A DNA stretch of 8,429 bases from Candidatus Firestoneibacteriota bacterium (GCA_030635415.1 DAOVYW010000100.1:1-8429), one strand, 5' to 3'; positions 1-5,965 are shown, counted from the first letter of the stretch. Numbers and translations are program-made. Notes: generated from the sequence alone by a model not told the origin.

Positions 1-216
1 ACAGCCCTGCGGCTTAAGCAGGTGTCTCCGCCAGTGAAGAAAGAAGCAATAACCGCCGCCTTGGCTGGTAACTTCTCCCTGGATCAGGAGCTTTTTATCA
101 AGATGAAACTGCTGCGTCTGGGAGAGTTAAAGCTCACTCCGTCCGGACTGTGCAGTCTCATGGAGAAATATCTAATCGAGGTGGAAAAACTTGCCCAAGC
201 TGTGGATAGTCTGTAA
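1..216 (+). CDS. 3' end of an unrecognised protein gene (5' end outside window)
   Basis: The reading frame is open from the first base to the TAA at 214-216, giving at least 72 codons, so this is the C-terminal end of a longer protein. A GTG at 22 could start a 64-residue protein, but it has no clear ribosome binding site and the frame continues upstream without a stop, so a partial gene is the better reading. The visible part is mostly predicted helix, rich in Leu, Lys and Glu, and ends in an amphipathic helix (YLIEVEKLAQAVDSL). No family motif, membrane segment or catalytic signature is recognisable, and I assign no function. Its last 26 bases overlap the start of the TPM-domain gene, which suggests translational coupling and one transcript. 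Confidence 0.6.
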   Translation, partial: TALRLKQVSPPVKKEAITAALAGNFSLDQELFIKMKLLRLGELKLTPSGLCSLMEKYLIEVEKLAQAVDSL

Positions 217-979
217 ACGCTTAATTCTATTACAACTGTTTTGGCTGGGTCTGACCGCCGGAGCAATGGCCGCGGGTGGGGCGCCAATCGCCGCAGGACC
301 GGAGGTCCCCAAGCCGCTGGGGTATGTGAATGATTATGCCCAGGTCTTGGGCAGCGAGGCTGAGACCCGGTTAAACGGAATTTGCGCGGCACTGGAAGCG
401 TCTACCGGAGCTGAGATGGTTTTTCTAATTATGCCGAGCATCGCCCCTTACGATGATTTTACTTTCGGGATGGCGGTTTTTGATGCCTGGAAGATCGGGA
501 AAAAGGGAAAGGATAACGGCCTGTTAATCATGCTGGCCTTGCAGGAGAGACGCATTCGAATTATTTCCGGATACGGCCTGGAAGGGATTTTACCGGACGG
601 CAAGCTGGGCCGGTACCGTGATGAATATTTGGTCCCATTTTTAAAACAGAATCGCCTGGCCGAGGGTTTTGCCAATATCGGTTTAGTGATAGCCCGGGAT
701 ATTGCCAAGGACGCTGGAGTCGAACTAAAAGGCGCGGCAGCTCAGAGCCCGCGCCGGGTCCGGCGCGGGCTCATGTCCTGGGTGGGATTGATAATGGTCT
801 TCGTGATTATGGGGATTAGCTTGCTGAGCTCGTTCGGCAGAAGAGGCCGGAGATATTACGGCAGCAGTGTCTACCCTGGCGGGGTTTTTTATCGCGGGGG
901 GGGCGGCGGATTCGGCGGCGGTTTCTCAGGCTTTGGCGGCGGTTTTTCCGGGGGGGGTGGAGTAGGCGGAAGCTGGTAG
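191..979 (+). CDS. TPM-domain (YgcG/Psb32 family) exported membrane protein
   Basis: The protein has 262 residues. A hydrophobic N-terminal segment (about 8-27, ending AMAAG) looks like a signal peptide or anchor. A TPM domain follows at about 43-175: it opens with GYVNDYAQVLG, has a central TGAEMVFLI strand, and contains the family block KDNGLLIMLAL then RIRIISGYGLEG. A second membrane helix lies at about 196-214. The tail is Gly-rich (GGGFGGG-type) and ends GGSW, as is usual for bacterial YgcG-like proteins. The biochemical role is not settled: plant TPM proteins act in photosystem II repair and some have phosphatase activity. The TTG start at 191 is chosen for GAGGTGG at 179-185; no ATG or GTG in frame precedes the signal segment. 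It overlaps the upstream gene, and lemA, a common partner of TPM genes, follows 240 nt later. Two runs of eight G lie in the tail. Confidence 0.85.
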   Translation: MPKLWIVCKRLILLQLFWLGLTAGAMAAGGAPIAAGPEVPKPLGYVNDYAQVLGSEAETRLNGICAALEASTGAEMVFLIMPSIAPYDDFTFGMAVFDAWKIGKKGKDNGLLIMLALQERRIRIISGYGLEGILPDGKLGRYRDEYLVPFLKQNRLAEGFANIGLVIARDIAKDAGVELKGAAAQSPRRVRRGLMSWVGLIMVFVIMGISLLSSFGRRGRRYYGSSVYPGGVFYRGGGGGFGGGFSGFGGGFSGGGGVGGSW

Positions 980-988
980 GTAATGAAG

Positions 989-1079
989 TGTGATATTTCA
1001 GCCGTTAGTTGTGGCTTTGCCGGAAGTTGTAGGGGCGTTTAATTAAACACCCTACATCCCGTGGGTGTGGTATATCACA
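989..1079. repeat. Nested inverted repeats, possible small palindromic element
   Basis: TGTGATAT at 989-996 is matched in inverted orientation by ATATCACA at 1072-1079. Between them, 1028-1056 is a near-perfect 29-nt inverted repeat: TGTAGGG and CCCTACA flank an inner perfect palindrome GTTTAATTAAAC (1037-1048). No T-tract follows, so it does not look like an intrinsic terminator. The nested ends resemble a short palindromic intergenic repeat or miniature element. Whether it occurs elsewhere in the genome cannot be seen from this window. Confidence 0.45.
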
Positions 1080-1143
1080 GCTCCTGAGAGATTGAAAAAA
1101 GAGCATGAAATATTCACGTGCAGAAAAACGAGGGTCTAATATA

Positions 1144-1173
1144 TTGCAATAAAGGTGCTCGTTGTTTTATAGT
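1144..1173 (+). promoter_or_regulatory. Probable promoter of lemA
   Basis: TTGCAA at 1144-1149 (4 of 6 to the -35 consensus) and TATAGT at 1168-1173 (5 of 6 to the -10 consensus) are separated by 18 nt. They lie about 45 nt upstream of the lemA start. The perfect palindrome TATTGCAATA (1142-1151) covers the -35 box and could be a regulator site. AACGAG (1127-1132) and CTCGTT (1158-1163) also form a weak inverted repeat around it. This is a prediction by eye only. Confidence 0.45.
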
Positions 1174-1219
1174 GTGAACGGGAAAACCAATATTGTTGTT
1201 AGGAGGTAATAGGTAAAAA

Positions 1220-1813
1220 ATGGAAAAGACAGGGTTGGCAGTACTTACTATAGTGGGAATAGTTTTGGTTATTATTGTCCTGGTAGTGGTGGGAATGGTT
1301 TTTTATGTTATCGCGGGATACAACAGCCTGGTTAAAATGGATGAGACGGTTAAAACGGCCTGGTCACAGGTGGAGAACCAATTGCAACGGCGCAATGACC
1401 TGATTCCTAATTTGGTGAACTCAGTAAAGGGTTATGCGGCACATGAAAAAGGAATTTTTGAGAATGTAGCCGAGGCTCGTTCCAAGTTGGCCGGAGCGCA
1501 AACCCGGGGGGATAAAATCAAGGCGGCCAACGAGGTTTCAGGTTTCCTGGGGCGTTTGCTGGCCATTGTGGAAAATTACCCCCAACTTAAAGCGGATATA
1601 AACTTCCGTCAGATTATGGATGAATTGGCCGGGACAGAAAACCGCATTGCCGTGGAGCGTATGCGTTATAATGAAACGGTAAAGGTCTTCAACCAGAGTA
1701 TACGGGTATTTCCGAAAAACATGATAGCCAATGCTTTTGGTTTTAAGCTGGCCCAGCTTTTTGAGGCGGCCGAGGGAACTAAAGCGGTGCCCAAGGTGGA
1801 TTTCGTGAAATAA
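1220..1813 (+). CDS. lemA: LemA family membrane protein
   Basis: The protein has 197 residues, the usual size for the family. One N-terminal membrane helix (about 7-33) is followed by a LemA helical domain (about 34-194). Signature segments are present: YNSLVKMDETVKTAWSQVE, then QLQRRNDLIPNLVNSVKGYA (56-73), YPQLKADINFRQIMDELAGTENRIAVER in the second half, and FPKNMIANAFGF near the end. LemA proteins are anchored in the membrane with the helical bundle mostly on one side. They often neighbour TPM-domain genes and no enzymatic role is established. The start ATG follows AGGAGG (1201-1206) with a rather long 13-nt spacer; a weaker AGGT sits closer at 1211-1214. The gap to the TPM gene and the predicted promoter suggest its own transcription. 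The stop is only 7 nt before the rnpB P1 helix. Confidence 0.93.
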   Translation: MEKTGLAVLTIVGIVLVIIVLVVVGMVFYVIAGYNSLVKMDETVKTAWSQVENQLQRRNDLIPNLVNSVKGYAAHEKGIFENVAEARSKLAGAQTRGDKIKAANEVSGFLGRLLAIVENYPQLKADINFRQIMDELAGTENRIAVERMRYNETVKVFNQSIRVFPKNMIANAFGFKLAQLFEAAEGTKAVPKVDFVK

Positions 1814-1820
1814 AACAAGA

Positions 1821-2204
1821 GGGGGAGTAGTCCGGGCGGTCGCTCTGGAAGTAGTTTTCCGGGGAGGAAAGTCCGAGCTCCCAGGGCAGGGTGCTGGGTA
1901 ATACCCAGTCGCGGCGACGCGAAGGAAAGTGCCACAGAAAATATACCGCCCTGAACTGTATGGTTCAGGGTAAGGGTGAAATGGCGAGGTAAGAGCTCAC
2001 CGCGCTCCGGGTGATCGGAGCGGCAGGGCAAACCCCACCTGGAGCAAGACCTAATAGGAGGGAATTGCCGGGAAACCGGCATGAGCCGCGGCCCGCGGTT
2101 CCCTCGGGTTGGTCGCTAGAGGCCGGTCGTAAGGCCGGTCCCAGATAAATGACCGCCATCCCCGGTTTCGGGGATACAGAACTCGGCTTATGGACTGCTC
2201 CCTC
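1821..2204 (+). ncRNA. rnpB: RNase P RNA, bacterial class A
   Basis: This is the catalytic RNA of RNase P, which removes 5' leaders from tRNA precursors. The ends pair as a 13-bp P1 helix (1821-1833 with 2192-2204, including two G-U pairs). The conserved core is complete: GAGGAAAGTCCGAGCTCC (1864-1881), GCCACAGAAAATATACCGCC (1931-1950), AAGGGTGAAATGGCGAGG then TAAGAGCTCACCGCG (1972-2004), the L15 region with CCACCTGGAGCAA (2034-2046), CCTAATAGG (2050-2058), AGATAAATGACCGCC, and ACAGAACTCGGCTTA (2176-2190), which forms P4 with the 5' core. Core order and spacing fit class A, not the Bacillus class B form. L15 reads GGGCAAACCCC where most class A RNAs have GGTAAAC. No clear promoter is visible between lemA and rnpB, so it may lie inside lemA or the RNA may be processed from a longer transcript. 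The outer ends are exact to within a few bases. Confidence 0.96.
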
Positions 2205-2211
2205 AGATCAC

Positions 2212-2246
2212 GGCCCGGTCGGCAGATTGCAATGCCCGGCCGGGCC
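2212..2246 (+). terminator. GC-rich hairpin after rnpB, possible terminator or leader hairpin
   Basis: GGCCCGGTCGGCA (2212-2224) pairs with TGCCCGGCCGGGCC (2233-2246) with one bulged base and a loop of about 8 nt, a very stable stem. The only following U-tract is TTTT at 2253-2256, preceded by ATAACAA. It is therefore a weak intrinsic terminator for rnpB, or a processing/attenuation structure in the leader of the DAHP synthase mRNA. The Shine-Dalgarno site of the next gene begins only 12 nt after the stem. Confidence 0.45.
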
Positions 2247-2270
2247 ATAACAATTTTGGAGGACAAGGGT

Positions 2271-3287
2271 ATGATTATTGTAATGAAAGCGGATGTTTCC
2301 CGGCAAGAAATCAAGGCCATGATAGAGCGGATAAAAAAAATGAAACTGGAACCTCATCTGCTCAGAGGCACGGAGCGGAATGTTATTGCTGTAGTAGGCG
2401 ATGAACGAAACCTGCAGCGCCAACCCCTGGAAGTCATGCGCGGCGTAGAGAGCGTGATGGCGGTATTAAAACCGTATAAGCTGGCCAGCCGGGAGAGTAA
2501 ACGCGAACGGACCGTGGTGAGAGCCGGGTCTCTTTCCATAGGCGGAGAAAAACTCGCGATTATTGCCGGGCCGTGCACTGTAGAAAACCGTTCCCTGCTG
2601 TTGCAGACCGCCAAGGCGATCAAGCGGCTGGGCGCTGGAGGAATGCGCGGCGGAGCGTTCAAGCCGCGTACCAGTCCCTACGCGTTTCAGGGACTGAAGA
2701 ACCAGGGGCTTAAAATGCTGGTCGAGGCCCGCCGCCAGAGCGGACTTCCGATTGTAACCGAGGTGCTGGACCCGCGTGATGTTCCGGCTGTGGCCCGATC
2801 GGCCGACATTCTGCAAATCGGCACTCGCAATATGCAAAATTATGAGCTCTTGAAAGCGGTGGGACAACAGCGCAAGCCTATACTGCTCAAGCGGGGAATG
2901 GCCGCCGGCATAGATGAGCTGCTAATGTCAGCCGAGTATATCATGGCTCAGGGCAATTACCAGGTTATCTTGTGCGAACGCGGGATCCGCACTTTTAATG
3001 ATTACAGCCGGAACACCCTGGATTTAACCGTTATTCCGGCGCTTAAAGAAAGAACCCATTTGCCCGTGATAGTCGATCCCTCGCATGGGACCGGCAAGCG
3101 TGATTATGTGATACCCATGTCCCGGGCGGCCGTGGCGGCCGGCGCGGACGGTCTGCTGCTGGAAGTCCACCCTCATCCGGAACGCGCCATGATAGACGGC
3201 CACCAGTCTCTTTCTCTGGAAGAGTTCGGGGAACTGATGGATGATTTAAAAAAGCTGGCACCTATCGTGGGGAGAAGCGTGGATTAA
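2271..3287 (+). CDS. aroF: 3-deoxy-7-phosphoheptulonate (DAHP) synthase, type I-beta
   Basis: This cytoplasmic enzyme condenses phosphoenolpyruvate and erythrose 4-phosphate to DAHP, the first step of the shikimate pathway to aromatic amino acids. The 338 residues comprise an N-terminal ferredoxin-like (ACT-like) domain (about 1-66, the type used for Tyr/Phe feedback in Thermotoga DAHP synthase) and a TIM barrel (about 80-335). Metal and catalytic residues are intact: Cys102 in GPCTVE, Lys131 in RGGAFKPRTSPYAFQG, His272 in DPSHGTGKRD, Glu298 in LLLEVHPHPE and Asp309 in MIDGHQSL. These numbers coincide with those I recall for the Thermotoga maritima enzyme, which supports both family and start. 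The frame is open back to 2190, but that ATG lies inside rnpB; the ATG at 2271 has GGAGGA (2258-2263). Feedback control is inferred from the domain only. The gene ends 4 nt from the convergent hgcB. Confidence 0.95.
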   Translation: MIIVMKADVSRQEIKAMIERIKKMKLEPHLLRGTERNVIAVVGDERNLQRQPLEVMRGVESVMAVLKPYKLASRESKRERTVVRAGSLSIGGEKLAIIAGPCTVENRSLLLQTAKAIKRLGAGGMRGGAFKPRTSPYAFQGLKNQGLKMLVEARRQSGLPIVTEVLDPRDVPAVARSADILQIGTRNMQNYELLKAVGQQRKPILLKRGMAAGIDELLMSAEYIMAQGNYQVILCERGIRTFNDYSRNTLDLTVIPALKERTHLPVIVDPSHGTGKRDYVIPMSRAAVAAGADGLLLEVHPHPERAMIDGHQSLSLEEFGELMDDLKKLAPIVGRSVD

Positions 3288-3291
3288 GCAA

Positions 3292-3603
3292 TTAGCAGCA
3301 CGAGGATTTCTTTTTCTCCGCCGGGCAGGCACAATCGCAGGTCGGCTCTTGGCCGCTCAGATAACCTTTGATAATTCCGGCCGAACAGCCAACTCCGGAA
3401 CGAACCGTAATTGCTCCGTAAGCGCAATTTAGCGCACACGCACCGCATTCTATGCAAGCGTCTTTGGCTTGGATCATGGCTTTCTTTCCTTCCATCCGAA
3501 AGACCGCGTGCGGGCAAACCAGCGTGCACATCATACATCCGGTGCACTTCTTCGGATCGTATTGCAAGGTAGTTGTATTTTTCAAATAATGATGACCAAA
3601 CAT
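3292..3603 (-). CDS. hgcB: HgcB, dicluster ferredoxin of mercury methylation
   Basis: HgcB is thought to pass electrons to the corrinoid of HgcA so that it can be remethylated and transfer a methyl group to Hg(II). From the ATG at 3603 the protein has 103 residues. Two [4Fe-4S] motifs are visible: C20-x2-C23-x2-C26-x3-C30-P and C50-x2-C53-x2-C56-x3-C60. A lone Cys73 in GVGCSAG and a C-terminal Cys102-Cys103 pair follow; these features separate HgcB from ordinary ferredoxins. The tail also has CDCAC (Cys89, 91, 93), more cysteines than I expect for the family. An ATG at 3609 is in frame, but AGGAG (3615-3611) nearly touches it, whereas the ATG at 3603 has a 7-nt spacer and places the lone cysteine at position 73, as in Desulfovibrio ND132 HgcB. 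It starts 12 nt after hgcA, so the two are almost surely cotranscribed. Confidence 0.92.
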   Translation of the reverse strand: MFGHHYLKNTTTLQYDPKKCTGCMMCTLVCPHAVFRMEGKKAMIQAKDACIECGACALNCAYGAITVRSGVGCSAGIIKGYLSGQEPTCDCACPAEKKKSSCC

Positions 3604-3615
3604 AAACATTCTCCT

Positions 3616-4653
3616 TTAAATAAAAGAGGAAATAGTCCACAAGATCACACCTAAGGAAAACCCTCCTATTTGCAGGGGAAGTGCGATCTTCATTTCCTTC
3701 AAAACCCCGGACAGGGATGTATAGGTGGAGGTGCCGGTAAAATTCATACCTGAAAACGAAGCCAAGGATACAACGATCAGAGCCCAACCAAGTATAGACA
3801 GCATGGTACTTGTAAAAATTCCGGCCAGCAACCATTGCAGAAGCGCAAAAACACCAAGCCCCAAAAGCGCTCCTTTCCAGGCAAAGGCCGGCCCGGGAAT
3901 AAAAGGCAGTAACACAGGAAGCAGAACAGTTCCGGCGATTAATCCTGAGAACAAAAAGACGGCCGCAATGCTACTCCCGAATAAAACTTTTTCCCAGGAA
4001 AAAACACCCGGCGCAAAACCAGACACCAGGGCAAAATATACTAATCCCCAGAGCACATATTTGAGATGACCGATAACTTCCACGGGAATCAGAACCATCC
4101 GGTCAAAGAGGGTAAATTGAACCCGGCGCATCGCTTCCGTGGTTTTCATACCAGCTCTCAGAAACGCCGGTAGATCTTGCGCCCGAACCGGTCCATAGGT
4201 CACTGAAAATCCGGACGCTTTTTTTACTTCGTGCGCAGCCACGCCGGGCGCACCGAGCTGAGGAACAATGAGACGCCGATGCTTGACAATCTGCGCCAAA
4301 CGGGTCTCCTGAATCCGGCGGATTATTTCCTGAGTGCCGAACGTCCCTTTGCCGGCTGCACACCAGACATTAATTCCCTTGGTATCCAGCACCAGAATCC
4401 AGGCCTTGATTTTTTTGAGTTCTTTACGTAAATAATCAAAACTCATTTTATAATTCGCCGATACCAATACCACGGAATTTGCGTCCGGCTGGTTAACTGC
4501 ATACAAGCGGGGCGCAAGCTTATAATCCATGCGTGAAATATTAAATCGGGCTTTAAAAGTTCCTTCATAATCGGACATTCGCAGATCCGTCGTAATTTGA
4601 GGAACGATCCCGGCGGGGGTTTCCTGTGTATTCACAATATACGTCTCTGCCAT
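3616..4653 (-). CDS. hgcA: HgcA, membrane corrinoid protein of mercury methylation
   Basis: HgcA carries a methylcorrinoid and donates the methyl group to Hg(II), forming methylmercury; its native cellular role is unknown. The 345 residues match the family length. An N-terminal cytoplasmic corrinoid-binding domain (about 20-180), related to the large subunit of the corrinoid iron-sulfur protein, holds the cap-helix motif NVWCAAGK at 95-102, followed by GTFGT. Cys98 is the expected axial cobalt ligand. About five membrane helices follow (approximately 191-213, 223-252, 261-280, 285-305, 321-345). The segment NFTGTSTYTSLSGV (304-317), between the last two helices, is also typical of HgcA. The ATG at 4653 is preceded by AAAGGA with an 8-nt spacer. 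It lies 19 nt after acr3 and 12 nt before hgcB, on the same strand. A plain acetyl-CoA pathway corrinoid protein is excluded by this motif plus the membrane domain. Confidence 0.96.
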   Translation of the reverse strand: MAETYIVNTQETPAGIVPQITTDLRMSDYEGTFKARFNISRMDYKLAPRLYAVNQPDANSVVLVSANYKMSFDYLRKELKKIKAWILVLDTKGINVWCAAGKGTFGTQEIIRRIQETRLAQIVKHRRLIVPQLGAPGVAAHEVKKASGFSVTYGPVRAQDLPAFLRAGMKTTEAMRRVQFTLFDRMVLIPVEVIGHLKYVLWGLVYFALVSGFAPGVFSWEKVLFGSSIAAVFLFSGLIAGTVLLPVLLPFIPGPAFAWKGALLGLGVFALLQWLLAGIFTSTMLSILGWALIVVSLASFSGMNFTGTSTYTSLSGVLKEMKIALPLQIGGFSLGVILWTISSFI

Positions 4654-4672
4654 ATTGTAATCCTTTCAATTT

Positions 4673-5851
4673 TTAAAGACTTTCCGGCAAGGTAAACCAG
4701 TCTTGGGTTTTCAGACATATGCGAACAAACAATAACATAACCGGCACTTCAATAAGTACTCCTATAACTGTGGCCAAGGCTGCGCCTGAAGAAAGTCCAA
4801 ACAGCATAACCGCAGTGGCAATGGCCACTTCGAAATGATTGGAAGCGCCGATCAAGGCAGTGGGTGCTGCATCCCGGTAAGGCAGCCTCAGCATGCGAGC
4901 CAAGGCATAGCCTAGCCCGAATATAAATAAAGTCTGGAGAAACAACGGAATCGCGATCCAAAGAATGGTCAGGGGATTGGCTAATATAACCCCGCCTTTA
5001 AATGAAAAAAGCAATACCAAGGTGATGAGCAAGGCCACAATCGTAATGGGAGTAAGAAAGCGCAAAAACTTTGCTTTAAACCATTCCTTCCCTTTGGCTG
5101 CGATTATCCATTTCCGGGAAAAGTAACCGGCCAACAATGGCAAGGCTACATATATGGATATAGACAGCAATAGAGCCCGCCAAGGCACAGGCAGGCGGCC
5201 AACACCCAGCAAAAAACCACCCAAAACTCCATAGAGCAAAAGCATGGTCAAAGAATTAATGGCTACCATGACCAGGGTATGTCCATCATTACTTTTGGCT
5301 AAGTGTCCCCAGACCAGGACCATGGCAGTGCAGGGCGCAATTCCCAGCAAAATGCAACCAGCCAAATAACTGCGCCATAAAGGAACTTCCAACATTTTTA
5401 TGCTATTTTGCACCACCACTATGCCGGCCCCATACGTATCTCCGGGTGATAAATTCAGTCCTAAGGGTACTTTTACCAAATCTTTAGCTTCCGGGCCAAT
5501 AAAATTAAGGAAAAGCACACCCAGAAAAAAAGCCGCAAGCGCGTACATGGTAAAGGGCTTGATAACCCAATTAAGGAATAAAGTCAGCCCTACGGGTTTA
5601 ACACTTTTGCCAGCCCGAATAACTTCAGCAAAATCAATTTTCACCATAATGGGATACATCATAAAAAAAAGACAAATGGCAATGGGAAGGGAAACTACCG
5701 GTGCTTCACCGGCATAAATCGAAAGACCGTTCAAGTATCGGGCAACGCCGGGCGCTATTTCCCCCAAAATAATGCCGATAATAATGCATAATACCACCCA
5801 AAGGGTTAAATATTTTTCGAAAAACCCGAGTGTTCCTGATAGCTTTCGCAC
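4673..5851 (-). CDS. acr3: ACR3-family arsenite efflux permease
   Basis: This inner-membrane antiporter exports arsenite, As(III), driven by the proton gradient. The 392 residues form about ten membrane helices. Diagnostic segments are GIAPCTAMVLVWGHL with Cys174, PTALIGASNHFEVAIATAV (330-348), and SGAALATVIGVLIEVPVML with Glu368; the Cys and Glu correspond to residues needed for transport in studied ACR3 proteins. It is longer than the usual 350-360 residues, largely because of an extended loop of some 35 residues (about 118-155) between the third and fourth helices. The start is the GTG at 5851, with CGGAG at 5862-5858 and a 6-nt spacer. A stronger GGAGGAG (5880-5874) lies further up but no ATG, GTG or TTG follows it at proper distance in this frame. 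It sits between arsR (114 nt) and hgcA (19 nt). The ArsB family is ruled out by size and motifs. Confidence 0.93.
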   Translation of the reverse strand: MRKLSGTLGFFEKYLTLWVVLCIIIGIILGEIAPGVARYLNGLSIYAGEAPVVSLPIAICLFFMMYPIMVKIDFAEVIRAGKSVKPVGLTLFLNWVIKPFTMYALAAFFLGVLFLNFIGPEAKDLVKVPLGLNLSPGDTYGAGIVVVQNSIKMLEVPLWRSYLAGCILLGIAPCTAMVLVWGHLAKSNDGHTLVMVAINSLTMLLLYGVLGGFLLGVGRLPVPWRALLLSISIYVALPLLAGYFSRKWIIAAKGKEWFKAKFLRFLTPITIVALLITLVLLFSFKGGVILANPLTILWIAIPLFLQTLFIFGLGYALARMLRLPYRDAAPTALIGASNHFEVAIATAVMLFGLSSGAALATVIGVLIEVPVMLLFVRICLKTQDWFTLPESL

Positions 5852-5876
5852 GTTATTCTCCGGTATGATTAATCTC

Positions 5877-5908
5877 CTCCCGTACAGGCAAGTAGTTCCG
5901 GCCGGGAG
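5877..5908 (-). promoter_or_regulatory. Hairpin that could mask the Shine-Dalgarno region of acr3
   Basis: In the arsR-acr3 gap, read on the minus strand, CTCCCG (5908-5903) can pair with CGGGAG (5882-5877), the latter being part of the GGAGGAG purine stretch upstream of acr3. The loop is 20 nt and includes a CCGG repeat. The rest of the gap shows no clear promoter or terminator. A role in setting acr3-hgcAB translation or mRNA processing is only a possibility. Confidence 0.25.
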
Positions 5909-5965
5909 TTCAGCCTTCAGCCATTTGGCGACGGCATGAATTTATGGTACATAAAAACAAAATCC

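Noticed and set aside
1028..1056. Intrinsic terminator for the TPM gene
   Set aside because: The stem is good, but no T-tract follows on either strand, so it is listed as a palindromic repeat instead.
2190..2270. Upstream extension of the DAHP synthase to an ATG at 2190
   Set aside because: That ATG lies in the 3' strand region of RNase P RNA and would add 27 residues absent from the family; the ATG at 2271 has a proper ribosome binding site and gives the expected residue numbering.
1666..2423. Several minus-strand open frames over lemA, rnpB and the start of aroF
   Set aside because: They overlap strongly supported genes and an RNA gene, have no ribosome binding sites of note and no family resemblance.
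3284..3835. A 183-codon open frame on the minus strand across the hgcA-hgcB junction
   Set aside because: It is out of frame with hgcA and hgcB, both of which have complete family motifs and ribosome binding sites; the frame has no recognisable domain.
3616..4653. hgcA as an acetyl-CoA pathway corrinoid iron-sulfur protein subunit
   Set aside because: The NVWCAAGK cap helix, the C-terminal membrane helices and the adjacent HgcB fit HgcA; no Wood-Ljungdahl genes are nearby.
4654..4672. A cobalamin riboswitch or separate promoter before hgcA
   Set aside because: The acr3-hgcA gap is only 19 nt and holds just the ribosome binding site; no B12-box-like sequence was seen.
5900..5960. Short ATG-led frame of 11 codons on the minus strand between arsR and acr3
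   Set aside because: It is very short and no clear ribosome binding site precedes it; nothing supports translation.
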